A stretch of 64,000 nucleotides of DNA from positions 930,001 to 994,000 of the forward strand of contig NC_021291.1 in NCBI RefSeq assembly GCF_000319575.2, written 5' to 3'. This DNA comes from Spiribacter salinus M19-40 (GTDB lineage Bacteria > Pseudomonadota > Gammaproteobacteria > Nitrococcales > Nitrococcaceae). The translations under genes were made by a program, and so were the position numbers. Under the pieces are notes generated by a model, which saw only the letters and a list, made by a program, of their open reading frames with translations, did not search any database and was not told the DNA's origin. Below are positions 34,541 through 43,021 of this stretch, piece after piece (the stretch's first letter is position 1; every line of letters begins with the position of its first letter).

Positions 34541-36634
34541 ACGAATAAACCAACACCCATGCACCCAGGTGCGGCGCTGAAAGTCTTTCGGAATGGACCA
34601 CGCCGTGCGGTCTTCGATGCTGAACTGCTCGTGCAGCGCCGGGTCGAGCTTGAAGCCTTTGCGGTTGATCGAAAAAATCAGCAAGCCGTCCTCACTTAGG
34701 CACGCAGCCGCCGCCTGAATCAGCGCCACATGATCGCGCTGAATATCCAACTGACCGGCCATGCGCTTTGATCTGGAAAAACTCGGTGGGTCTAAAAAGA
34801 TCAGGTCATACCGCTGATCACAGTGCTGCAGCCAGCCCATCACATCCGCTTGAACCAGCGCATGCACGGGGCTGTTGAGTTGATTGCGATTGAGGTTTTG
34901 CTGCAACCAGGCGAGATAAGTCTTTGATAAATCGACACTGGTGGTGCTGGCCGCGCCACCCAGCCCCGCATGCACCGTGGCGGCGCCCGTGTAGGCGTAC
35001 AGGTTCAGAAAATGCTGATCTTTGGCCTGCTCACCAATCCACTGCCGGACCGGCCGATGATCCAGAAACAAGCCCGTGTCCAGGTGATCAGTAAGGTTGA
35101 CGAGCAGGCGGCAGGGCCCTTCCTGCACCTCCAGATACTGGCCTTGTTCGGCCAGGCGCTGAACCTGCTGCCCGCCGCGCTGGCGCTGACGGACTTTATA
35201 AACGAGCTTTGACGTTGACGTGTCGAGTGCGCCAGGCAACACGCTCAACGCGGCGCGCAAGCGGGCCTGCGCCTTGCCGGTATCCACCGTGGCGGGGGCG
35301 GCATACTCCTGGACATGCAGCCATCGGCCGTCCTCGCTGTTGTACACATCCACGGCCAGGGCGTACTCCGGGATGTCCGCATCGTAGACCCGATAGGCAT
35401 ACACATCCTCACGCGCCAGCCATTTCTTCAATTGCCGCTGGTTTTTATGCAGGCGGTTGACCAGGTCCTGCGCGGGTGTCGCGTCCCCGCCTCCGGCTTG
35501 CAACTCAAAGCGCTCGAGGCGGCACTCAATGGGACCATTAAACACCTGCCAACTGCGCTCGGGTTTCAAGCCAAGCGCACAGCCCGAGCCGTTGAGCACC
35601 ATCGCGCGCCAGCCCGCAAACCGCATCTTCAGGGTCTGGCCGAGGCTCAGGTACAACGGCACCAACTCATGCTGCTCGGCCAGGCGCTGGCCATAAGGTG
35701 GGTTGGTGATAACCAGACCGCTTGGCCGATCGGCCGGTCGTTGCAGTTGGCCTACCTCGGCGCACTCCACTTCTACCCCATCGGCCAAACCCGCTCGACG
35801 CAGGTGATCGCGGCTGGCAGCGACCGCCTCCTTATCCTGATCAAACCCGAGGATGGTCGGGAGGTTTTCGGCACCGCGCTCCTGGCGCTCCAGCGCTTCG
35901 TCGATCAGGGGTTTCCACAGGGCATCATCGTGGCCACGCCAGTGATGAAAACCAAAGCGTGTACGCAACAGACCCGGCGCGGTGTCGGTCGCCATCCACG
36001 CCGCCTCGATCAACAGCGTGCCCGAGCCACACATGGGATCAATCAACGCCCCGCCTTGGCCGGCCAGTGCAGGCCAGTCGCCCCGCAGCAGCATCGCGGC
36101 CGCCACGTTCTCTTTTAGCGGTGCGCCGCGGCCCTGGCGCCGATAGCCACGCTGATGCAGGCTCTCGCCCGATAAATCAATCGCCACCGTCACCGCCGCG
36201 TCCATCATGTGGGCGTTCACCCTCACATCGGGCTGATCGGTGTCCACGGTCGGGCGCGCGCCACTGGCATCCCGCAGCTGATCGACGATGGCATCCTTAA
36301 CGCGCTGCTGGGCAAATCGGCTGTGGGCGATGCCCGCCCGCACGCCGGTGAAGTCCACCGCCAGCGTGTTCTCCACCCCCAGGTGTGCTGACCAGTCGAT
36401 GCCCTGCACGCCGGTATACAAGGCCTGTTCGTCTGACGCCTCAAAGCGTGCGATGGGCAGGAGGATGCGGTTGGCGAGCCGTGACCACAAACATGCGCGG
36501 TAGGCACCCGCCAGCGATTCGGTGAAAGCGACCCCGCCGCGCTGCACCCGCGCGCTCACCAGGCCGAGTTCGCGCAACTCAGCGGCCAGCAGCTCTTCGA
36601 ATCCGCGCGGGGCGGTGGCGAAAAAGTCAGTCAT
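34517..36634 (-). CDS. rlmKL: 23S rRNA methyltransferase RlmKL
   Basis: 705-residue fused enzyme that makes m2G2445 (RlmL half) and m7G2069 (RlmK half) in 23S rRNA. THUMP domain at about residues 40-155; RlmL with DPMCGSGTLLIEAAW (~199) and catalytic NPPYGQRL (~311); RlmK with YAYTGAATVHAGLGG and LDPPSFSRSKRM near the C-terminus. Start placed at ATG 36634 (MTDFFATAPRGFEELL), the family N-terminus. Core gene; marks the left edge of the accessory island. Confidence 0.96.
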   Translation of the reverse strand: MTDFFATAPRGFEELLAAELRELGLVSARVQRGGVAFTESLAGAYRACLWSRLANRILLPIARFEASDEQALYTGVQGIDWSAHLGVENTLAVDFTGVRAGIAHSRFAQQRVKDAIVDQLRDASGARPTVDTDQPDVRVNAHMMDAAVTVAIDLSGESLHQRGYRRQGRGAPLKENVAAAMLLRGDWPALAGQGGALIDPMCGSGTLLIEAAWMATDTAPGLLRTRFGFHHWRGHDDALWKPLIDEALERQERGAENLPTILGFDQDKEAVAASRDHLRRAGLADGVEVECAEVGQLQRPADRPSGLVITNPPYGQRLAEQHELVPLYLSLGQTLKMRFAGWRAMVLNGSGCALGLKPERSWQVFNGPIECRLERFELQAGGGDATPAQDLVNRLHKNQRQLKKWLAREDVYAYRVYDADIPEYALAVDVYNSEDGRWLHVQEYAAPATVDTGKAQARLRAALSVLPGALDTSTSKLVYKVRQRQRGGQQVQRLAEQGQYLEVQEGPCRLLVNLTDHLDTGLFLDHRPVRQWIGEQAKDQHFLNLYAYTGAATVHAGLGGAASTTSVDLSKTYLAWLQQNLNRNQLNSPVHALVQADVMGWLQHCDQRYDLIFLDPPSFSRSKRMAGQLDIQRDHVALIQAAAACLSEDGLLIFSINRKGFKLDPALHEQFSIEDRTAWSIPKDFQRRTWVHGCWFIRLPRGHRL

Positions 36635-36731
36635 TGGGCGTGTGGCTCGGTTGCGCCGGGGCAAGCAGGTGCATGACCAGCCGCACTTCTACCTGCTGGG
36701 CATCGTCTTCGAAGATGATTAGATCGCTCAT
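36627..36731 (-). pseudogene. RhuM-like 5' stub, 34 codons
   Basis: Small reading frame from ATG 36731, whose ATG overlaps the higA TGA (ATGA), encoding MSDLIIFEDDAQQVEVRLV and then 15 unrelated residues. The first ~18 residues resemble the N-terminus of RhuM-family proteins (typically ...Y-x-S-E/D-D-G-x-x-x-x-V-R-L before a WLSQ motif), which is missing. Its stop lies in the first codons of rlmKL. Most likely a deletion joined the stub to rlmKL. Confidence 0.5.
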
Positions 36732-37072
36732 CGTGCAGCCTCTGGGCCGGTCTGAGATGCACCCTCTTCCGCGCTGCCAATCTCCTCAATGAGTTCCACT
36801 TTATGGACCTTATCCAGTTTTATGGTCTTACCCGCATGCCAGAGATCATAAGCATCCTGCATGGCCAGCCAACTCTGGGCGGTACGGCCGAGTGCCTTGG
36901 AGAGCCTTAACGCCATCTCCGGGCTAATGCCGCTTTGCTGTTTCAAGATCCGATTCAAGGTGGACGGGGACACGTCCAATCGCTCGGCCAGATAACGGCA
37001 GCTCAGTCCGTGAGGCTCCATGTACGTCGCCCGAATGAACTCGCCGGGATGTGGAGGGTTATGCATAGCCAT
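36728..37072 (-). CDS. higA: HigA-family antitoxin, orphan
   Basis: 114-residue XRE-family antitoxin. The start is the ATG at 37072 (MAMHNPPHPGEFIRATYM, the HigA/VapI N-terminal signature); an upstream TTG at 37123 could add 17 residues. HTH is YLAERLDVSPSTLNRILKQQ, followed by SPEMALRLSKALGRTAQSWL. No HigB toxin gene is found upstream or downstream, where instead a RhuM stub follows. An antitoxin without its toxin may act as an anti-addiction repressor or be a relic. Confidence 0.85.
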   Translation of the reverse strand: MAMHNPPHPGEFIRATYMEPHGLSCRYLAERLDVSPSTLNRILKQQSGISPEMALRLSKALGRTAQSWLAMQDAYDLWHAGKTIKLDKVHKVELIEEIGSAEEGASQTGPEAAR

Positions 37073-37133
37073 CAGTGGTAACGGCGTAATCCTTTGTGCT
37101 TGGGTGACAGGATCATCATTCAAAGTGTCGCGT

Positions 37134-37158
37134 GTTGCGCAACGTTAACCAACTTAAC
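37134..37158. promoter_or_regulatory. Candidate HigA operator (paired dyads)
   Basis: GTTGCGCAAC (37134-37143), a perfect 10-bp palindrome, followed at once by GTTAA-N5-TTAAC (37144-37158). Located just upstream of the HigA-like gene and 80 bp upstream of the divergent Phd-like antitoxin gene, so it may regulate both. Confidence 0.5.
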
Positions 37159-37238
37159 ACCAAGAGTGGAAAACACAAGGATTACCGCTGAATTTGAACC
37201 ATTTCATCGTCTAAGATAAGGATGCAATCAAAGGAAGT

Positions 37239-37496
37239 ATGCAACTCACCATCACCGATGCCAAAGAAAGACTGACTGATCTCGTCCGCAGGGCCGAGGC
37301 CGGCGAAGACATTGTGTTGACCCGGCACGGGCATGCCGTTGCGCGACTGGTTGCAATACGTCCTCGCACCTCGGTCAAGGACAGAGCCGCACAGATCGCC
37401 GCTATCCGCGCTCGGGCGGCGGAAAAAGTCCTCCCGGGGCCAAGCGCAAGCCGAAGCCAAGACTTCCTGTACGATAAAGGTGGGCAGCCGGAATGA
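37239..37496 (+). CDS. Phd/VapB-type antitoxin
   Basis: 85-residue antitoxin of the Phd/YefM fold: MQLTITDAKERLTDLVRRAE then GEDIVLTRHGHAVARLVAI, the standard DNA-binding domain, followed by a charged tail. The tail should bind the VapC toxin encoded immediately downstream. The stop overlaps the toxin ATG (ATGA), a normal VapBC arrangement. Confidence 0.88.
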   Translation: MQLTITDAKERLTDLVRRAEAGEDIVLTRHGHAVARLVAIRPRTSVKDRAAQIAAIRARAAEKVLPGPSASRSQDFLYDKGGQPE

Positions 37497-37753
37497 TCGT
37501 CCTGGTCACCTTCGTTCTGGTGGCGCTACTGCTCAACAAATCCGAAAGCGATGGGTTCGCAGGAGTTGGCGTGCTGGACGCCGCCAAAGCAGTGGCCGCC
37601 GCTGATGCCTACGCGAGATGGGGAAAAGGCGCCCATCCAGCGGGGCTTAACTTCGGTGATTGCTTCGCCTACGTCTCTGCCAAGGCCAACAATCTGCCGC
37701 TGCTCTTCATTGGCGACGATTTTGCCAGGACCGATGTGCTGTCAGTGCTTTGA
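37493..37753 (+). pseudogene. VapC-like PIN toxin with internal deletion
   Basis: 86 residues where VapC toxins have ~130. N-terminal MIVLVTFVLVALLLNKSESD aligns with the family start MIVLDTSAL-type but the catalytic Asp5 is Val. It then jumps, at about residue 38, to the C-terminal motif region GKGAHPAGLNFGDCFAYVSA and ending LPLLFIGDDFARTD. About 45 residues with the catalytic Glu/Asp in the middle are missing. The frame stays open, so an inactive protein may be made. The antitoxin gene upstream is intact. Confidence 0.85.
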
Positions 37754-37762
37754 AACGATCAA

Positions 37763-38011
37763 CTACGCGTCATCATCCGAGGAACGATTCAGTAGTCGGT
37801 CCACGGACTCGTTATGGCGCCTGACGGTGTGGTCGCCCCAGATGATCGCCGCGAGCCAGCACAGGATTGGGCCAATGATCGTTCCCGCGCTCGCAATCGC
37901 GACCAGGATCAACACGATGGCCCCCGCCGCGCTCGAGTAGAACACCCCAAGCGGACCAAACAACAACGTCAGGATCGCGGAGGTGGTGCGGGATTTTTGG
38001 CGCAGGTTCAT
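37763..38011 (-). CDS. Small two-helix membrane protein
   Basis: 82-residue protein from ATG 38011: MNLRQKSRTTSAILTLLFGP with hydrophobic helices at about residues 11-28 and 33-58, GIG-type turns (SAGTIIGPILCWL), and a charged acidic tail NRSSDDDA. It looks like the TM2 / YqaE-like domain class but lacks a clear signature. No partner gene is apparent; near the toxin-antitoxin remnants and convergent with them. Confidence 0.6.
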   Translation of the reverse strand: MNLRQKSRTTSAILTLLFGPLGVFYSSAAGAIVLILVAIASAGTIIGPILCWLAAIIWGDHTVRRHNESVDRLLNRSSDDDA

Positions 38012-38057
38012 GGGGGCTCCGGGGGTTATGCGTATCCGAGAATGACCGAGTGCCTCT

Positions 38058-38979
38058 TCAAGAAACTTTCCTAAAGACCTCAAATCGCCGAGCTAACCGC
38101 TCCTGGTCCGGATAATCCCGTTTGCGGTGCGGCAGGTGTAGCAGTTGGCCATCACTCTGCTTAAGGGCCTCGAGAGTGGGACCATCGTTCTGCGCCATCA
38201 GAGCATCCGAAACATGCAAGCGATAATCCGGGTCGATACCAATCAAATGACCATCAAAGGCGGCATGGTGAACTTTGGAAAGCGGTAACCCGTTGACCAC
38301 CTCTGGTTGTCCCAGACGCTCATGGCCATCTGCGATGATGTGTGCGGCATCGAGCAGGCGCCCCTCTGGCAGGTTGGAAATCGCGCAGCGGCAGTCATAG
38401 GCTGAGAGCACCGCTTCGCGGAATTGCGATTGGTGCAGGCGCTGCTTGACCTGGCGAAGGATGTAACGCCGCTCGATCGCATCACTGGGTTGCGACGAGG
38501 TGACATTTGGCTCCTCGCCGAAAGTTACCGAAACGGACAGAGATTTCGGGTCCCAGTCCGCAATAAATGCGGGCATCACCGCCTGAAATCGTCCGGGCGC
38601 GACACCGAGGAAATAGATGAACGGGATACCGGATTCCCACGCCTCGCGTAGCCAAATGTTGTTCCGGGCGTCGGGATTTTCACCCATAAAGGCATAATCG
38701 ACGCACTCGTCACCGGCGTAAATCTGGTCATGAACCTGCCGCCGGTCGTCATACCAGACCTTCGCGCCCTTTCGGGGAATCACGGTGCGGATCGACAGCA
38801 GATAGCGCATCTGCCGGGGCTTGAAAAAGGCCCTGCTGCGGATTGACCAGCGGGATGCGCTGCCCCTGGAACTGAAAGCCGTTCGCGATGATGCGGGAGC
38901 TCAGGACACCGTGCTGTGCCGTGAGCGCGGCGACATGGGCGAAGCCGGCGGCGCGGAAGTCTTCGTCTGCGGGGGCCAT
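38058..38979 (-). pseudogene. HNH endonuclease, frameshifted
   Basis: Two frames together encode one ~306-residue HNH_2-type nuclease. N-terminal part: ATG 38979 (GGAGGGG upstream) reading MAPADEDFRAAGFAHVAAL to about residue 51 (NPQQGLF). The rest starts in another frame near MRYLLSIRTVIPRKG, with the HNH core CAISNLPEGRLLDAAHI and HHAAFDGHLIGIDPDYRL. Removing one T from the run at 38824-38828 restores a seamless LFKPRQMRYLL junction. The N-terminal domain is not recognised and may sense modified DNA. It follows the DUF262 gene by 17 bp, so both belong to one defence operon. A sequencing error or phase variation could also explain the shift. Confidence 0.85.
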
Positions 38980-38996
38980 AACTATCCCCTCCTTCG

Positions 38997-40787
38997 TCAC
39001 AATGCTTCGTAATACTGCCTGATTATGTCCGCCATCAACCGCCGCCGCTCTCGGAGGAGGTCTTCATAGTTTTCTGCGGTCACTTCACGGATGAACGCAG
39101 GGATCGCGTTCTCCGTTAGGTTCTCGGCAAGGTCCTCAGGGTCATTGATCTCTCCAAGGCGCAGCTCACCGGTTTGGACCTGCTCATCGACCCATTGCAT
39201 GTATTCACAGGGTGGGTAGTCCTTGATGCCGATGTTAATCGGTGTCTCTGTGAGGACGAAGTTCGCGACCTGATTGTAATCGCCGGCTTTGGGGAAGCCG
39301 TTCTTGATGAGGTGATTCTTCGGGACTATGTGATGGATATCGCCATGGCCCTCGATCATGTGCGCGACCCCGATAGACTTGGACAGAAAACCGCGCCCAC
39401 CGCTGTGAACACGCGCGGCAAGATAGGTCTGAAAGGCGGGACTGCGGCGACTTGGGGTCATCAGCAGTTGCGGCAAGGCGCCGGTCCAAAAGCCCTCACC
39501 CAGCTCAGACTGCTCGAGCATCGATAGGTACTGAGGCGCACCGTGCTCCTCAATGCGGCGCAGATCCGTCTCCCAGATCGACTCAAAGCTGCCCACCGCC
39601 CGGCCCGTCAGCAAACTCATCACGAACCAACGCTTGACCAGACGGGACCGCTCACCCTCGGTCATTGCCTCGTTCTGACGGGTGCGCAGATAGAGCGCGT
39701 AGGCGAAGTTCAGCGCATTTTTGGAGCCGATCATGCTGGCATCGATGAACCCCGCTGATTTGATCATCATCACAAACCGCTCGACGTGGGTCTGCCGGAC
39801 CATCTCGTTTAGTGTTTCGCTAAGGCGGGCATAAGCTCCTGGAATGCGGGACTCATCGACTTTGCGAGTCTCTGGATCAAGGCCAGAGAGTTCACTCACG
39901 ATCGCACCGGCCTTGCCCCGAGAGAAACCAACCAGTCCCGCCACGCGAATGATGTCCGTGTACTCAGGCTGGAAAAGTTCATCCGATTGGTTCTTCAACC
40001 AACTGATTTTCTTAAGATGATCGGTGACGGCGAACTCTTGGTCGTTCGCGGAGATATCTTCGAAGGCGTGCCCCGCCACCGCAAGATGGCAGAAGTAGTC
40101 GATGAGCTTGCGCAGGTTTCGCCCTTCCTCGCCGTAGGTGGCAATCTTGCTCATCACGAAATCGGCACTGGAGAGCGGTACGCCCTTGGCGTTGATGCGC
40201 ACAAAGATCTCCGCCACCGTCTCGACATCGAGGTCATCGGCCAGTGAGATCACCCCCACCTGGGCGTGTTCGATGGCGGCGAGCTTGCCGATGGCGATCT
40301 CCACCGTGTCCTCATCCACGCCAGGGTTCTTTTCGAAATAGTGCCGCAGAAAGGTGAGCTGTCGAGTCCCGGAGAAGAACTCTGCAATATCATGAATCCA
40401 CTGACTACTCCGGTCGATGGCGGGTGTTCGGGTTGCGAACACCTCAGTGACCGGATTAAACGATATGGCGATGCGCTTTCGCTGATAGTTCCGGCCCACC
40501 ACCGGTTGACCGGCGATCGCGGCTCGAAGCGCCGTCACCCGTTGCTGCCCATCAATGAGAATCTGCTGGTGGGCAGCGACCTCCCCGCCCTTGAGCTTGG
40601 CCCCCACCGATTGCCAGGTGATGAGGTAGCCCACCGGGTAGCCGTGATACAGTGAATCCACCAGATCCCGGACTTGGGGTGTCTTCCATACGAACGGGCG
40701 CTGGAGCTCCGGGATCGCGATCTTATCGCTCCGCACATCAGCGAGGACCTGACTCACTGCGGTCTGTTTGACTTCGTACTTGGCCAT
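38997..40787 (-). CDS. DUF262/GmrSD-like type IV restriction enzyme (BrxU-like)
   Basis: 596-residue GmrSD/BrxU-type protein. N-terminal DUF262 NTPase domain: IPELQRPFVW (residues 25-34) and the catalytic ILIDGQQRVTALR (DGQQR at 79-83), with DFVMSKIATYG following. The C-terminal DUF1524-like HNH nuclease has DIHHIVPKNHL (H485/H486) and a later N in NQVANFVLTE. These enzymes cut DNA carrying glucosylated or hydroxymethylated cytosine. Start ATG 40787 is supported by GGGAGGGCC. Placed 185 bp after brxL on the same strand, where BREX loci often carry brxU, it would cover modified phages that escape BREX. Confidence 0.88.
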   Translation of the reverse strand: MAKYEVKQTAVSQVLADVRSDKIAIPELQRPFVWKTPQVRDLVDSLYHGYPVGYLITWQSVGAKLKGGEVAAHQQILIDGQQRVTALRAAIAGQPVVGRNYQRKRIAISFNPVTEVFATRTPAIDRSSQWIHDIAEFFSGTRQLTFLRHYFEKNPGVDEDTVEIAIGKLAAIEHAQVGVISLADDLDVETVAEIFVRINAKGVPLSSADFVMSKIATYGEEGRNLRKLIDYFCHLAVAGHAFEDISANDQEFAVTDHLKKISWLKNQSDELFQPEYTDIIRVAGLVGFSRGKAGAIVSELSGLDPETRKVDESRIPGAYARLSETLNEMVRQTHVERFVMMIKSAGFIDASMIGSKNALNFAYALYLRTRQNEAMTEGERSRLVKRWFVMSLLTGRAVGSFESIWETDLRRIEEHGAPQYLSMLEQSELGEGFWTGALPQLLMTPSRRSPAFQTYLAARVHSGGRGFLSKSIGVAHMIEGHGDIHHIVPKNHLIKNGFPKAGDYNQVANFVLTETPINIGIKDYPPCEYMQWVDEQVQTGELRLGEINDPEDLAENLTENAIPAFIREVTAENYEDLLRERRRLMADIIRQYYEAL

Positions 40788-40972
40788 CAATGGCCCTCCC
40801 AAGCCGCTCAGCTCGCCCAAAAACTGGGACGCTGAAGGGATGTCATCCGTTACACGGGCACTCGGGTCACCTTAACTGTGATGGCCAAGCCTGCAACCCA
40901 ATACAACTGATTTCTCCCAGAGTGTCGCACGGCAACGCACCCAGCCCCCTCTCAGACCCGGGTTTTCGTGGA

Positions 40973-43021
40973 CTAATCCGCGACAGCCTTCAAAAGCGCA
41001 TCCCGGGCATCAGAAAAGAACTGAATATCCACCTTAGTCGCCATGTCATCTGACAAATCGAGTAGCTGCTTTCGGCAGGTCACGGGCATCAAGACCACGC
41101 TAGCTCCCTTCTCAACACCTATCTCCACCAAATTGACAGCGTCGTGAATTGGCTCAATCGAGCCACCCAGATTGAGTTCCCCGACGACAACAAGGCCGCC
41201 CTTAACGCTGCGTTTTAGCAGAGCGGTTGAGAGCGCGATTACTGATGCAACGCCGACCTTGGCGCCCGCTTTAGCAGCGTCGAAGCCCCGTATCTGCGCT
41301 GTAAACTCGTGTTGACGCGGATCCTTATCACCAACGAACTGGTGGGAGCGTGCGTAGAGGTTTTGCTCAGCGAAGCCCATGCTTTCTATAAATGAGGGCG
41401 GCACAGGCTTGTTCAAGATCTTAACGCCCGACCCCGGCCCCTCGTTGACCTCTATGCGGAACAGACCAGGATGTTCGTCCTCGGCACCTGGGCTGATCGC
41501 CCATACCTGACCGGGCTCCAGAGGGTCATCGCCGATGCCGCCTCCACTCTGCAACTCGGGCGTGGACACGAACTTTTCGACGCCGTCCGCGCCGAGTGTG
41601 TAGCTGAAGTGGGTATTCCGGAACTCGGCTGCACCGATGCGCTTCTGCTGTTCCTTTACCCGACGCCGAGCTTCGAGGGCAATGCGCACAGCCCATTCCA
41701 AGTCTTCGTCGGAAATCTCCCCACCGGTCGGATACAGCAACTTAAGCAAGCCGCCGACAGTCTTATTGACGGCATTCGTATCACGCCCAGACAAAGCTCC
41801 GCCGTAATGCACGCGATCCTGAATCGTCGCGAGCCGGCTTTGGGCGCGCAGTTGACTCCAGCACTCGGAGAGAAAGTCACTCACCAATCCGAAGTGATCA
41901 GTGAGTATTTCACTACTCACCTTGGGCACATCCCACCCTGGCAGAAAGGCGTGGATGCGATCCATGAAGGCTGTGTCGTCTTTCATCTCTGGCGGCATCG
42001 GTCCGAAGAGGTGACCAATGCGCTGTTGATGCTCGACATCCACTTCGAAGTTACCAACCAGGACGATGCTGCCATCAGCGCGGATGCTCTCCTTCCCGCG
42101 ACTGAATTCCCCAGACTCCATGTAGCCCTTCATGATGTTCACACCATCTTTCTGGTCAAAGGAGATGCCGGAGACCTCGTCAAAGCAGACAACGTCGTAT
42201 TGACAGACCAATCCACGCTGGCCATTGGCATTATTGACGAACATCTTGGCGACCGTGGCCTTGCCGCCAGAAATCAGGTGTGCGTAGGGCGAGACTTGCT
42301 GGAACAGGTGGCTCTTACCAGTACCTCGGGGGCCGAGCTCCACAAGGTTATAGTTGCGCTCCACGAAGGGAGCCATACGTAACATGAGCGCATCCTTTTC
42401 ACGCTCGCTCAGTGCCTCGGGCTCGATACCGGTAGAGCGCAGCAGGAAATCCTTCCACTGAGCGGTACTGAACTGCTTACGGGCCTCGCCGAATTTTTCA
42501 AGGACCTCGCGGCTGGAGAGCTGGATCTCGCGCAGGTTGACTACGGCGAAGGGCCGGCCGTTTTGTTCCACGGCAATGGCAGCGTCATAGCTCAAAGTGA
42601 TCTCAGCATAGAAGCCGCCAGTGAACATACGCTCGTGTGCATTCGCTAAATCAGCGGAAATCCGAGCATCCTTGATCCGCAGGCTTGGTAGGGATGCAAT
42701 GTAGGTATCCGTCTTGGTGTCGAGTCGGGCGGTGATCATGTCGATCAGTTTGATCTCGCCCTGCTCACGCGCTCGAGATTTAAATAACTCCTCATCACCC
42801 GCCTTAACTGTTCGGGACTGCAACTGCCGCTGAACAATCTCCAGGCCCTCATTGATCTCATCCGGGTCCGCACTTGCGCAGTAGCGCCCCAAAAGGAACT
42901 CCACGACATAGGTCGGCACCGGGAACTGGCGACTAAAGGTCCGCACGAGGTCCTTGCGCACCAGATAGCCATCCAGTGCACCGACAGCCACGTTATCGAT
43001 CGCATCAAGTTCTATGCTCAT
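40973..43021 (-). CDS. brxL: BREX protein BrxL
   Basis: 682-residue BrxL. The AAA+ core has Walker A ELGPRGTGKSHLFQQ (residues 230-237) and Walker B DVVCFDEVSG; the C-terminus is a Lon-like fold (VGELNLGGSIEPIHDAV, then GASVVLMPVTCRKQL). The Lon catalytic Ser position reads Lys (DAAKAGAKVGVAS) and the Lys of the dyad is not seen, so it is unlikely to be a protease, in line with reports that BrxL is a DNA-binding multimer. Last of the six BREX genes; overlaps pglZ by 4 nt. Confidence 0.94.
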   Translation of the reverse strand: MSIELDAIDNVAVGALDGYLVRKDLVRTFSRQFPVPTYVVEFLLGRYCASADPDEINEGLEIVQRQLQSRTVKAGDEELFKSRAREQGEIKLIDMITARLDTKTDTYIASLPSLRIKDARISADLANAHERMFTGGFYAEITLSYDAAIAVEQNGRPFAVVNLREIQLSSREVLEKFGEARKQFSTAQWKDFLLRSTGIEPEALSEREKDALMLRMAPFVERNYNLVELGPRGTGKSHLFQQVSPYAHLISGGKATVAKMFVNNANGQRGLVCQYDVVCFDEVSGISFDQKDGVNIMKGYMESGEFSRGKESIRADGSIVLVGNFEVDVEHQQRIGHLFGPMPPEMKDDTAFMDRIHAFLPGWDVPKVSSEILTDHFGLVSDFLSECWSQLRAQSRLATIQDRVHYGGALSGRDTNAVNKTVGGLLKLLYPTGGEISDEDLEWAVRIALEARRRVKEQQKRIGAAEFRNTHFSYTLGADGVEKFVSTPELQSGGGIGDDPLEPGQVWAISPGAEDEHPGLFRIEVNEGPGSGVKILNKPVPPSFIESMGFAEQNLYARSHQFVGDKDPRQHEFTAQIRGFDAAKAGAKVGVASVIALSTALLKRSVKGGLVVVGELNLGGSIEPIHDAVNLVEIGVEKGASVVLMPVTCRKQLLDLSDDMATKVDIQFFSDARDALLKAVAD

